A stretch of DNA of 13,161 nt from Nitrospirota bacterium (lineage in GTDB: Bacteria > Nitrospirota > Thermodesulfovibrionia > Thermodesulfovibrionales > Magnetobacteriaceae): positions 1-13,161 of the forward strand of contig JADFXO010000073.1 of assembly GCA_015233485.1 (NCBI GenBank), read 5' to 3'. The notes under the pieces were generated by a model. That model saw only the letters and a program-made list of their open reading frames with translations, had not been told where the DNA came from and searched no databases. Both the position numbers and the translations under genes were made by a program. Position 1 is the stretch's first letter. Every line of letters starts with the position of its first letter. Of this stretch, positions 7,381 to 13,161 are shown one piece after another.

Positions 7381-7848
7381 ATGGCTAAGAAAATTTCGGG
7401 ACAGTTTGATGACATTATTGAGTTCGCGGCAAAATTCGTGGAACAGCAAAAAGGTGTATGGGACCACACGGCATGGACAGATTTTTTGTCGGGGATTGGT
7501 AAGATGGGTTTTGACGTAGACGCAGATATGCAGTCGTATCTTGGTTCCCTGCTGGAATCTATGAAAAAGTACTACGGCACGGCGGCGGCCACCGGCGGGA
7601 TAACCACCGCGATGACGGGAATCGCAGAAAACACCGTAAGTTTTATTAACAAGACAAAGGGCAGCTGGGACCACTCGGGTTGGGAGAAATACCTGAGCGA
7701 TATGCAGAAAAAAGGTGCGGAACTCTCCGATGAGACCGTTAAATATCTCGGCAGTGTCCTTGAAATTTCTAAAGAACTCTACCTTCTTCCTGCGCTTGCC
7801 TCAAAGATGATGCCAAAAGGGTCTGCAAAGAAGTCAAAAGAAGACTAA
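7381..7848 (+). CDS. Protein of two G-x-WDHxxW repeats, unknown function
   Basis: 155 residues from ATG 7381, chosen because GGAGG (7371-7375) is five bases upstream; the frame stays open further 5' to 7333. The protein is helical and charged, with no signal peptide or membrane segment, and ends in a Lys-rich tail (PKGSAKKSKED). It is an internal duplication: residues 24-65 (KGVWDHTAWTDFL... YLGSLLESMKKYY) and 93-134 (KGSWDHSGWEKYL... YLGSVLEISKELY) align without gaps over 42 positions with 18 identities. The conserved core is KGxWDHxxW, then a G, then YLGSxLE. A Gly/Ala/Thr linker (TAAATGGITTAMTG) joins the halves. I do not recognise the family. A phasin-like or self-assembling structural role is conceivable but unsupported. 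It has its own strong promoter and follows a lysis-like cassette. Confidence 0.8.
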   Translation: MAKKISGQFDDIIEFAAKFVEQQKGVWDHTAWTDFLSGIGKMGFDVDADMQSYLGSLLESMKKYYGTAAATGGITTAMTGIAENTVSFINKTKGSWDHSGWEKYLSDMQKKGAELSDETVKYLGSVLEISKELYLLPALASKMMPKGSAKKSKED

Positions 7849-7964
7849 AGTATTCAGAGAATAGCGCGGCCCATGCAGCGTAGGCGGGTTGGGCGTTGAG
7901 ACGAGGCGGTGTGATTGCGTTGGCGGTAAGCCGGCGTATGAGGTTGAAAGGGAGAGGTTTGTTT

Positions 7965-8288
7965 ATGACGATAAGAAAGGCCGTGATTTCGGCGTTGATA
8001 GTGGCTGTTGGGTTTTCGGCGGCAGGGTGTGGTTTTGTTTCGGACGGGCCGTTCGGTTGGGGGATGACGAATCACAGGACGCCCGTAGCAAAAGGACGCG
8101 CATCTTCAGGGTTCAGAGAAGGACAGGCATGTCTTTATTCCTTTTTTGGCGCGGTTACCATAGGAGATGCCAGTATTGAGGCCGCCATGCGTGACGGAGG
8201 ATTAAAAGATGTCTTTACTATTGACAGCTATAGCCAGAGTTTTTTTGGCACATACACAAGGCAGTGCACCGTGATAGTCGGTAGTTAG
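7965..8288 (+). CDS. TRL-like family lipoprotein
   Basis: 107 residues from ATG 7965, with GGGAGAGG (7950-7957) upstream; in-frame upstream starts (ATG 7938, 7896) would spoil the signal peptide. MTIRKAVISALIVAVGFSAAGC is a lipoprotein signal with the acylated cysteine probably at residue 22, though its -3 position (Ala) is weaker than the usual Leu. The C-terminal half shows the TRL-like pattern: GAVTIGDASIEAAMRDGGLKDVFTID, then a 'SFFGTYTRQCTVIVGS' end, equivalent to the family's 'G(D)aSieaA...GgI..i..vD......yt..V.G'. TRL-like proteins are small envelope lipoproteins of unknown function. It is 116 nt after the repeat protein, with no clear promoter of its own. Confidence 0.8.
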   Translation: MTIRKAVISALIVAVGFSAAGCGFVSDGPFGWGMTNHRTPVAKGRASSGFREGQACLYSFFGAVTIGDASIEAAMRDGGLKDVFTIDSYSQSFFGTYTRQCTVIVGS

Positions 8289-8289
8289 C

Positions 8290-8323
8290 CGTCAACGGGG
8301 CGGTTTCGTCAATGGGGCGGTTT
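8290..8323. repeat. Two adjacent 17-bp direct repeats
   Basis: CGTCAACGGGGCGGTTT (8290-8306) is followed immediately by CGTCAATGGGGCGGTTT (8307-8323), 16 of 17 bases identical. The pair begins one base after the TRL-like stop codon. It may be a slippage duplication or part of a dispersed intergenic element. Confidence 0.7.
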
Positions 8324-8325
8324 AA

Positions 8326-8360
8326 GGGGTTATCTCAAATGACCCCGCCTTTGGCTTTCT
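8326..8360 (+). terminator. Terminator-like hairpin after the TRL-like gene
   Basis: GGGGTTAT (8326-8333) pairs with ATGACCCC (8339-8346) around CTCAA, an 8-bp stem with one G-U pair. It is followed by T-rich but interrupted sequence (GCCTTTGGCTTTCTTAT). Its position 38 nt past the TRL-like stop suits termination of that transcript; the weak T-run lowers confidence. Confidence 0.4.
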
Positions 8361-8526
8361 TATAAAAATCACACCCTCTGCACCTTGGCTCTGCAATGCC
8401 CTGGCTTCGAATCCGTTACAAGCCTGCACGCCGGAGCACCTCCATTTAAATCGCCTGCGACGAGCCGGCGCCTTCGCCCGGCAGATTGTATTGCCGCCTT
8501 ACATGTTCCCCTTATACGTTCATCGC

Positions 8527-8700
8527 TTATGAAAATCCCATCAGTTTATCTTTTCTTGCTAAATACGCCCATATCATACGTTGCCTTGCATCATATCTGT
8601 TTAACTGCCCATCCAAATACTTCAGCAGTTTAACTACTTTTACTGCCCGCCTCCTTAGTGCAGTTTGAAAAATTAATTTAATAAATGTTACTGTACGTGC
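8527..8700 (-). pseudogene. Start-less basic reading frame, possible gene remnant
   Basis: Reading the minus strand from just after a TAG (8703-8701) to a TAA (8529-8527), 57 codons are open. The product has protein-like, strongly basic amphipathic character (ALRRRAVKVVKLLKYLDG, then LNRYDARQRMIWAYLARKDK). There is no ATG, GTG or TTG with a ribosome site at its beginning, so if real it is the C-terminal remnant of a degraded gene. I do not recognise the family. Chance openness in an AT-rich segment is a serious alternative. Confidence 0.2.
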
Positions 8701-8718
8701 CTAATGTGCAATAGGCAC
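8697..8718. repeat. Inverted repeat GTGCCTA / TAGGCAC upstream of amtB
   Basis: A perfect 7-bp inverted repeat (8697-8703 and 8712-8718) with an 8-nt spacer ATGTGCAA. The right arm overlaps the -24 element of the candidate sigma-54 promoter, so a protein bound here would be expected to affect amtB transcription. Confidence 0.45.
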
Positions 8719-8728
8719 TGTTCAGGCA
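8713..8728 (+). promoter_or_regulatory. Candidate sigma-54 (-24/-12) promoter of amtB
   Basis: AGGCAC (8713-8718), five bases, then AGGCA (8724-8728) match 8 of 11 informative positions of TGGCAC-N5-TTGCA. The essential GG (8714-8715) and GC (8726-8727) are exactly 10 bp apart. Transcription would start near 8739, 30 nt before the TTG start. amtB is under sigma-54/NtrC control in many bacteria. I see no good NtrC enhancer match, so this is moderate evidence only. Confidence 0.45.
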
Positions 8729-8768
8729 TGGTGCTGTGAATGCGCTGTAAAATTTTTAGGAGGTCATT

Positions 8769-10061
8769 TTGAAAAAATATCTTTTTACGCTGCTTTTTAT
8801 GTTAATCGCCGCACCGGCTTTCCCTGACACACCTTCGGCTGTCGATAAGGGAGACACCGCGTGGATGCTGGTCAGCGCGGCTATGGTAATGCTCATGACG
8901 CCGGCGCTGGCGATGTTTTATGGCGGCATGGTCAGACGCAAAAACGTTCTCTCCATGATAATGCAGAGCTTTGCGGCTATCGCCTTAGTAAGTCTTCAGT
9001 GGATTCTCTTCGGCTACAGCCTTGCCTTCGGGCCGGATTTTCACGGTATCATCGGCGGGCTGGACTGGGCGGGGCTTAGCTCTGTCACTCTTGAGCCTAA
9101 TCCAGACTATGCCCCTACGGTGCCGCACCTGGCCTTTATGATCTATCAGGCGATGTTTGCCGCCATTACGCCGGCCCTCATCAGCGGGGCATTTGCCGAG
9201 AGGATGAGGTTTTCTGCCTTTATTGCGTTTACTTTTATCTGGGCTGCCGTTGTCTATACCCCCGTTGCCCACTGGGTATGGGGAAAGGGCGGGTGGATGT
9301 CTCAGATAGGCGTCATGGACTTTGCCGGCGGGATTGTAGTGCATGTTACATCAGGGTTTTCGGCCCTTGCGGCGGCTCTGTATTTGGGAAAGAGGAAGGG
9401 CTTTCCTCATGACCTGATGTCCCCGCACAACCTGCCGTTGACGGTCATTGGCACGGGGATTTTGTGGTTTGGGTGGTTTGGGTTTAACGGCGGCAGCGCC
9501 CTGTCTTCGGGGCAATTAAGCACGCTGGCGTTTGTTACCTCTCATACGGCCGCTGTGTCGGCGGTGTGTGTCTGGATTGCCCTTGAGTGGATGTTCCACG
9601 GCAAGCCGACAATGTTCGGCGCCGCCACGGCCTCCATAGCCGGTCTGGCCACGGTAACCCCTGCCGCAGGATTTGTCACGCCTATGGGCGCATTTGCCAT
9701 TGGTTCAATTGCCGGAGTGGTGTGTTATTTAGCGCTGAATTTAAAACCACGCCTTGGATACGATGATTCCCTCGACGCCTTCGGCGTCCATGGGGTAGGC
9801 GGGGCTATCGGCACAATATGTGTCGGACTATTTGCCTGCAAGGCCATCAACGCACAAGGCTCAAACGGCCTGTTTTACGGCAACGCCAAACAGTTGTTCG
9901 TTCAGTTGGGCGCAGTCTTAATCGTGGCAGTTTTCTCATTTGCCATGACCATAGCTATTTTTAAGATTATCAGCATGTTTACGCCAATAAGGGTCAGCAA
10001 TGAAGACGAAGTCGAGGGGCTTGACAACACCCAGCATGGTGAGAGCGGCTATTCCATGTAA
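8769..10061 (+). CDS. amtB: AmtB ammonium transporter
   Basis: A 430-residue Amt/MEP/Rh-family channel that conducts ammonium across the inner membrane. A signal-like N-terminus (KKYLFTLLFMLIAAPAFPDT) comes before about 11 membrane helices. By motif alignment with E. coli AmtB, F130 (MFAAIT) is the first Phe gate, W171 (AHWVWG) and S243 (FNGGS) belong to the recruitment site, F239 is the second gate, D184 is in MDFAGG, and the pore histidines are H192 (VVHVTSG) and H341 (GVHGVGG). The C-terminus LDNTQHGESGY is the typical tail that contacts the PII protein GlnK. It starts at TTG 8769, with TAGGAGG (8757-8763) five bases upstream. No glnK is adjacent: the next gene is convergent kdpE, so the usual amtB-glnK pair is absent here. 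Confidence 0.96.
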   Translation: MKKYLFTLLFMLIAAPAFPDTPSAVDKGDTAWMLVSAAMVMLMTPALAMFYGGMVRRKNVLSMIMQSFAAIALVSLQWILFGYSLAFGPDFHGIIGGLDWAGLSSVTLEPNPDYAPTVPHLAFMIYQAMFAAITPALISGAFAERMRFSAFIAFTFIWAAVVYTPVAHWVWGKGGWMSQIGVMDFAGGIVVHVTSGFSALAAALYLGKRKGFPHDLMSPHNLPLTVIGTGILWFGWFGFNGGSALSSGQLSTLAFVTSHTAAVSAVCVWIALEWMFHGKPTMFGAATASIAGLATVTPAAGFVTPMGAFAIGSIAGVVCYLALNLKPRLGYDDSLDAFGVHGVGGAIGTICVGLFACKAINAQGSNGLFYGNAKQLFVQLGAVLIVAVFSFAMTIAIFKIISMFTPIRVSNEDEVEGLDNTQHGESGYSM

Positions 10062-10134
10062 CGGGGGCGGCGGGGTGCTTGTTGACGTAATCTTCAAAGA
10101 AGGATTGATAACCGGCTGTCGGGTTAATTTGTCC

Positions 10135-10821
10135 CTATTGCAGTTTAAGTCTGTAACCGACTGCCGGTTCATTTACTAAAAACTTTGGGCGCGCAGGATT
10201 AGATTCGAGCTTGCGGCGCAGCTGCGCCATGTAAACCCTCAGGTATTGCGGTTGGTTTGCGTAATTTGCCCCCCAGACCTCTTTGAGTAGTTGAGAATGA
10301 GTCACAACCTTGCCGGCATTCTTAATTAGCACCGTCAAAAGGCTGTACTCAATTGGGGTTAAGTGAGTTTCAACATCCTTAATAAATACCTGCCTCGTAA
10401 CAAGGTTAACCTTCATATCATCAACGGCAAAGATATGCCCACCCTGTTGCAGTGGTGTCTTGCGCCTGAAGGCCACTCGTATGCGGGCAAGCAATTCACC
10501 GGTACTGAATGGTTTTGTAAGATAATCGTCAGCCCCCGCGTCCAGCGCCCTTATCTTGTCCTCCTCCTGCTCCCTTGCCGAAATGACTATAATGGAGGCG
10601 TCGTTCCAGCCGCGAAGCTGTTTTATTACATCAATCCCGTCCATATCGGGAAGCCCTAAATCGAGTAATATAACATCGGGATTGCGCATTGCGGCCTGCA
10701 TTAATCCATCCTTTGCAGAACCGGCCTCTATAAGCCTGTACCCATGGCCCTTAATTGTTATCCGCAGGAAGCGGAGCATCTGAGCCTCATCCTCCACAAG
10801 AAGAATCAGACCGTTTTCCAA
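10135..10821 (-). CDS. kdpE: KdpE response regulator
   Basis: A 228-residue OmpR/PhoB-class regulator. The receiver domain (1-120) shows acidic residues D11 and E12, phosphoacceptor D54 (ILLDLGLPDMDG), S81 and K103 (LTKPF). A winged-helix DNA-binding domain follows (HLTPIEYSLLTVLIKNAGKVVTH, ending LVNEPAVGYRLKLQ). Sequence blocks such as DLGLPDMDGIDVIKQLRGW and the downstream position from kdpD identify it as KdpE, which activates kdpFABC for high-affinity K+ uptake when phosphorylated by KdpD. It starts at TTG 10821, leaving a single base after the kdpD stop (10823-10825), with GGGGGTGAG upstream inside the kdpD end, so the two genes are likely translationally coupled. It converges on amtB with a 73-bp gap that holds no convincing intrinsic terminator. 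Confidence 0.95.
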   Translation of the reverse strand: MENGLILLVEDEAQMLRFLRITIKGHGYRLIEAGSAKDGLMQAAMRNPDVILLDLGLPDMDGIDVIKQLRGWNDASIIVISAREQEEDKIRALDAGADDYLTKPFSTGELLARIRVAFRRKTPLQQGGHIFAVDDMKVNLVTRQVFIKDVETHLTPIEYSLLTVLIKNAGKVVTHSQLLKEVWGANYANQPQYLRVYMAQLRRKLESNPARPKFLVNEPAVGYRLKLQ

Positions 10822-10822
10822 C

Positions 10823-13161
10823 CTATCTCACCCCCATTGGTTGAGCCGAGGTGTCAGGTTGATTTTCAACCGGAAGCGAGAAACTAAACACAGCGCCTCC
10901 TCCCTGCCTGTTTTGCGCGGTTATTTGTCCTCCATGGGCAGTTATGACAGCGCGGCAGATAGTCAGCCCAAGCCCTATGCCGCCACCCTTGGAGGAGCTG
11001 CGCACAAACTTATCAAATATTCGCTCCTCTTCACCGGCAGCCACCCCCGGCCCCCTGTCTTTGACTTCCACAACAACGTTACTGTCCTTAAGCGCTGCCG
11101 ACAGCTCTATGGGTGTATCGTGTGGCGTGTACTTAATGGCGTTATCCAGAACATTCATCAGCACCTGCTCAATCAAAAGCGGATCGAAAAAAAGCATCGG
11201 CAAGTCTTCAGGGAAATCCACATCCACAGGTTTGTCTCCTATTTTTTCCGAAAGGCGGTTAAGGGCGCCCCCAACGATTTCCTCAATGAACTGCCACTGT
11301 TTTTTTACGGCTATACCGCCGGCCTCTATGCGTGTCATGTTGAGAATGTTTCGGATTATCTGGTTAAGATGCTCAGCCTCCTCGTATATGGTCAGAAGCA
11401 GCTCATGTTTTTCATTGGAATCGAAGGCCATGTCTTTTTCAAGGAGGGTGGATGCCGACCCGGTAATGGCCGCAAGGGGTGTGCGCAGGTCATGGGAGAT
11501 GGAGCTGAGAAGCGTATTGCGCAGGGTTTCAGTTTCAGCCTTCAGGAGGGCCTGTTGAGCCTCGTTTGAAAGTATTATCCGCTCTAAGGTCACGGCCGTC
11601 TGGTTTGCAAAGCTCTCCAATATGTGAATTTGTCCCTGATCAAAATACTCCTGCCCAGGCTCAATAAGTACTCCTATTACCCCTACGGCCTTAGCTGAAG
11701 CAACGAGGGGCAGGTACATCGCCTTAGCGCCGGAGAGCGTATCCGTAGAAAAACCAGCCCGTTGTTTGTGGTCAAAACACCATTTCGCAACGCCGTATTC
11801 CTTTTGATCAAGTGCAAAGCTATCAGACGTAGTTCCCTTAAGCTCCAATCTTCCCAGCTTTCCCAGTTTTTCTGGCTCTTCAGGCTCTTCGGGCAGCAAT
11901 ACAACTGCCCTGGATGATAAGACCTCAGTTACATGATTTATGACAAGTGCGCATACATGGTTAATGTCCTGTTCGTTAACCAGCTTACGGCTTAGGTTAT
12001 ATAGTGACGCGGTTGTTTGCTGGCGCTGCCGGGCAACATCGGCCTGTGCCTTAACCCTTGACGTAAGTCTGCTTATAATAAGCGCTATGGAAAACATTAC
12101 GGCAAATGTAACAAGATAAGCCGGAGAGCCTACTTCAAAGCTGTAGCGCGGAGGTACGAAGAAAAAATCAAATGCCAACACTCCAAATAACGCAGTCAGG
12201 AAAGATGCCATTTTCCCGGCGCGCGTCGCCGTAAACACCACGCCAAGCAAATAAACCATAGCAATATCGGCAAGGGCCACATAACGATCCATCAATTGGG
12301 CTACGGCGGTACATATCGCAACTGTGATGACACTAAGTGTAATATCTCTCATTGCCAGTTTCTGTTTTTTTGATTTTATAACCGGCGCAGGCATCGGCTG
12401 CCCCTTATCGCCGCTTATTACGTACACATCGATATCGCCGCTTCCACGCACTATCTCATCCAGCATGGAGCCGAAGATAATATCTTTCCAACGTGGGTGC
12501 GCGGGCTTGCCAATAATGATCTTAGTAACGTTTCGGCTTCTGGCATAGTGCAGGATTTCCTCGCTGGCCTTATGAGCCGTAAGCGTTACAGTTTCAGCGC
12601 CAAGGGTTTCGGCTAAACGAATATGCTCGGCAAGTTTTACGAGATCGGCCTTTGTGGGTTTTACCTTTGACGGCGCTTCCACATTAACGGCTATCCACTC
12701 GGCTCTAAGGCCGGACGCCATTCTCTTTGCCGCCCGTATCAGGCGTATGGAGCGAGGGTTTGAGCTGATACTTACCAAAATCCGCTCGGCGGCCGGCCAC
12801 ACCTCTTTGACGCTCTTTCCCTCGCGATAACTCTGCATCTGCTCATCGACGCGCCCGGCAGTGGTGCGAAGGGCAAGTTCTCTCAGGGCAAGCAGGTTTC
12901 CTTTCCTGAAAAAATTCCCACTTGCCGCAACTGCCAGCTCAGGCATATACACCTTGCCATCCTTAAGCCTTTGTAAAAGCTCATCAGGGGTGATATCAAC
13001 AAGGGCAATCTCATCTGCCCTTTCTATGACTAAATCAGGCAAAGTTTCTCTAATCTCTATGCCGGTAATTTGTGTAACAACATCACTGAGGCTCTCCACA
13101 TGCTGAACGTTGAGCGTTGTGTAAACGTCCATACCGGCTTCAAGGAGTTCAAACACGTCTT
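10823..13161 (-). CDS. kdpD: KdpD sensor histidine kinase (N-terminus outside window)
   Basis: The frame is open to the right edge; the visible 777+ residues lack about 100 N-terminal residues compared with full KdpD, including its Walker A. In order: end of the KdpD domain (LLEAGMDVYTTLNVQHVESL... NFFRKGNLLALRELALRTTAGRVDEQM, 4-107), a Usp-like domain (about 122-250), four membrane helices of DUF4118 type (about 271-365), a GAF domain (about 390-530), HisKA with phosphoacceptor H555 (SSISHDLRTP), and HATPase_c with N672 (NVLDNAIKYTP), DRGPG (700-704) and GGGIGLGL (724-731). It senses K+ limitation or osmotic stress at the inner membrane and phosphorylates KdpE. The GAF domain carries a small low-complexity insert (PEEPEEPEKLGKLG, 422-435). 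kdpFABC may lie to the right, upstream of it. Confidence 0.95.
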   Translation of the reverse strand, partial: DVFELLEAGMDVYTTLNVQHVESLSDVVTQITGIEIRETLPDLVIERADEIALVDITPDELLQRLKDGKVYMPELAVAASGNFFRKGNLLALRELALRTTAGRVDEQMQSYREGKSVKEVWPAAERILVSISSNPRSIRLIRAAKRMASGLRAEWIAVNVEAPSKVKPTKADLVKLAEHIRLAETLGAETVTLTAHKASEEILHYARSRNVTKIIIGKPAHPRWKDIIFGSMLDEIVRGSGDIDVYVISGDKGQPMPAPVIKSKKQKLAMRDITLSVITVAICTAVAQLMDRYVALADIAMVYLLGVVFTATRAGKMASFLTALFGVLAFDFFFVPPRYSFEVGSPAYLVTFAVMFSIALIISRLTSRVKAQADVARQRQQTTASLYNLSRKLVNEQDINHVCALVINHVTEVLSSRAVVLLPEEPEEPEKLGKLGRLELKGTTSDSFALDQKEYGVAKWCFDHKQRAGFSTDTLSGAKAMYLPLVASAKAVGVIGVLIEPGQEYFDQGQIHILESFANQTAVTLERIILSNEAQQALLKAETETLRNTLLSSISHDLRTPLAAITGSASTLLEKDMAFDSNEKHELLLTIYEEAEHLNQIIRNILNMTRIEAGGIAVKKQWQFIEEIVGGALNRLSEKIGDKPVDVDFPEDLPMLFFDPLLIEQVLMNVLDNAIKYTPHDTPIELSAALKDSNVVVEVKDRGPGVAAGEEERIFDKFVRSSSKGGGIGLGLTICRAVITAHGGQITAQNRQGGGAVFSFSLPVENQPDTSAQPMGVR

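Larger units (their letters stand above)
8289..8768. other. Intergenic region, 480 bp without a credible complete gene
   Basis: Between the TRL-like gene and amtB. It contains a 17-bp tandem repeat (8290-8323), a hairpin (8326-8346), a G/C-rich hairpin GGCG-CCTT-CGCC around 8463-8475, a start-less open frame on the minus strand (8527-8700), an inverted repeat (8697-8718) and a candidate sigma-54 promoter (8713-8728). The last 100 bp before amtB are AT-rich. Nothing resembles a tRNA. Confidence 0.5.

Noticed and set aside
7889..8179. 96-codon plus-strand frame overlapping the lipoprotein gene
   Set aside because: The overlapping frame encodes a signal peptide and TRL-like motifs, whereas this one shows no family features.
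8400..8425. TTCGAATCC resembling a tRNA T-loop
   Set aside because: The flanking bases (CTGGC and GTTAC) do not form a T-stem, and no acceptor, D or anticodon arm fits around it.
10841..11569. Plus-strand open frames of 242 and 204 codons
   Set aside because: Both are antisense to the HisKA/HATPase part of kdpD, whose catalytic motifs are intact on the minus strand.
1..13161. CRISPR array or rRNA/tRNA genes
   Set aside because: No regularly spaced direct repeats with unique spacers and no conserved RNA gene sequence were seen; the two tandem repeats found have no spacers.

Overview
The window looks like chromosome from a Gram-negative bacterium of moderate GC content. It carries a Wzx-type flippase, a lipoprotein with a TRL-like domain, an AmtB transporter and a KdpDE sensor system. 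The mix of class-B radical SAM, TRL-like and Kdp proteins would suit an environmental lineage such as Nitrospirota or a deltaproteobacterial group, but nothing here fixes the taxon.

Left part (1-5945). Bases 1-111 hold the last 36 codons of an IS3-type (rve) transposase on the plus strand, so the left edge is the end of an insertion sequence. It abuts a four-gene minus-strand operon, transcribed right to left: SAM-dependent methyltransferase (4899-5945), cobalamin-binding radical SAM enzyme (3456-4847), a large GT-B-like carbohydrate transferase with a QHG motif (1668-3440), and a lipid-linked oligosaccharide flippase (137-1684). Gaps are 51 and 15 nt, and the last pair overlaps by 17 nt. Together they look like part of a surface-glycan locus that builds, modifies and exports a polysaccharide.

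Middle part (5946-8768). A 447-bp divergent intergenic region contains a 16-bp tandem repeat, hairpins and a cluster of TTGTA/TACAA palindromes. A plus-strand accessory cassette follows: a GH108-type muramidase (phage-endolysin-like), a Gly-rich 68-aa protein, a 53-aa holin-like membrane protein, then a near-perfect sigma-70 promoter driving a 155-aa protein made of two copies of a 42-residue G-x-WDHxxW module, and a TRL-like lipoprotein. This is the least explained part of the window and resembles a domesticated lysis or envelope cassette. A 480-bp non-coding stretch follows, with a 17-bp tandem repeat, a terminator-like hairpin and an orphan basic reading frame on the minus strand.

Right part (8769-13161). 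An AmtB ammonium transporter (TTG start, candidate sigma-54 promoter) converges on kdpE and kdpD on the minus strand. kdpD and kdpE are separated by one base. kdpD runs off the right edge, so its N-terminal Walker A region and any kdpFABC genes lie outside. Non-ATG starts are frequent: TTG for the QHG transferase, amtB and kdpE, and GTG for the flippase.
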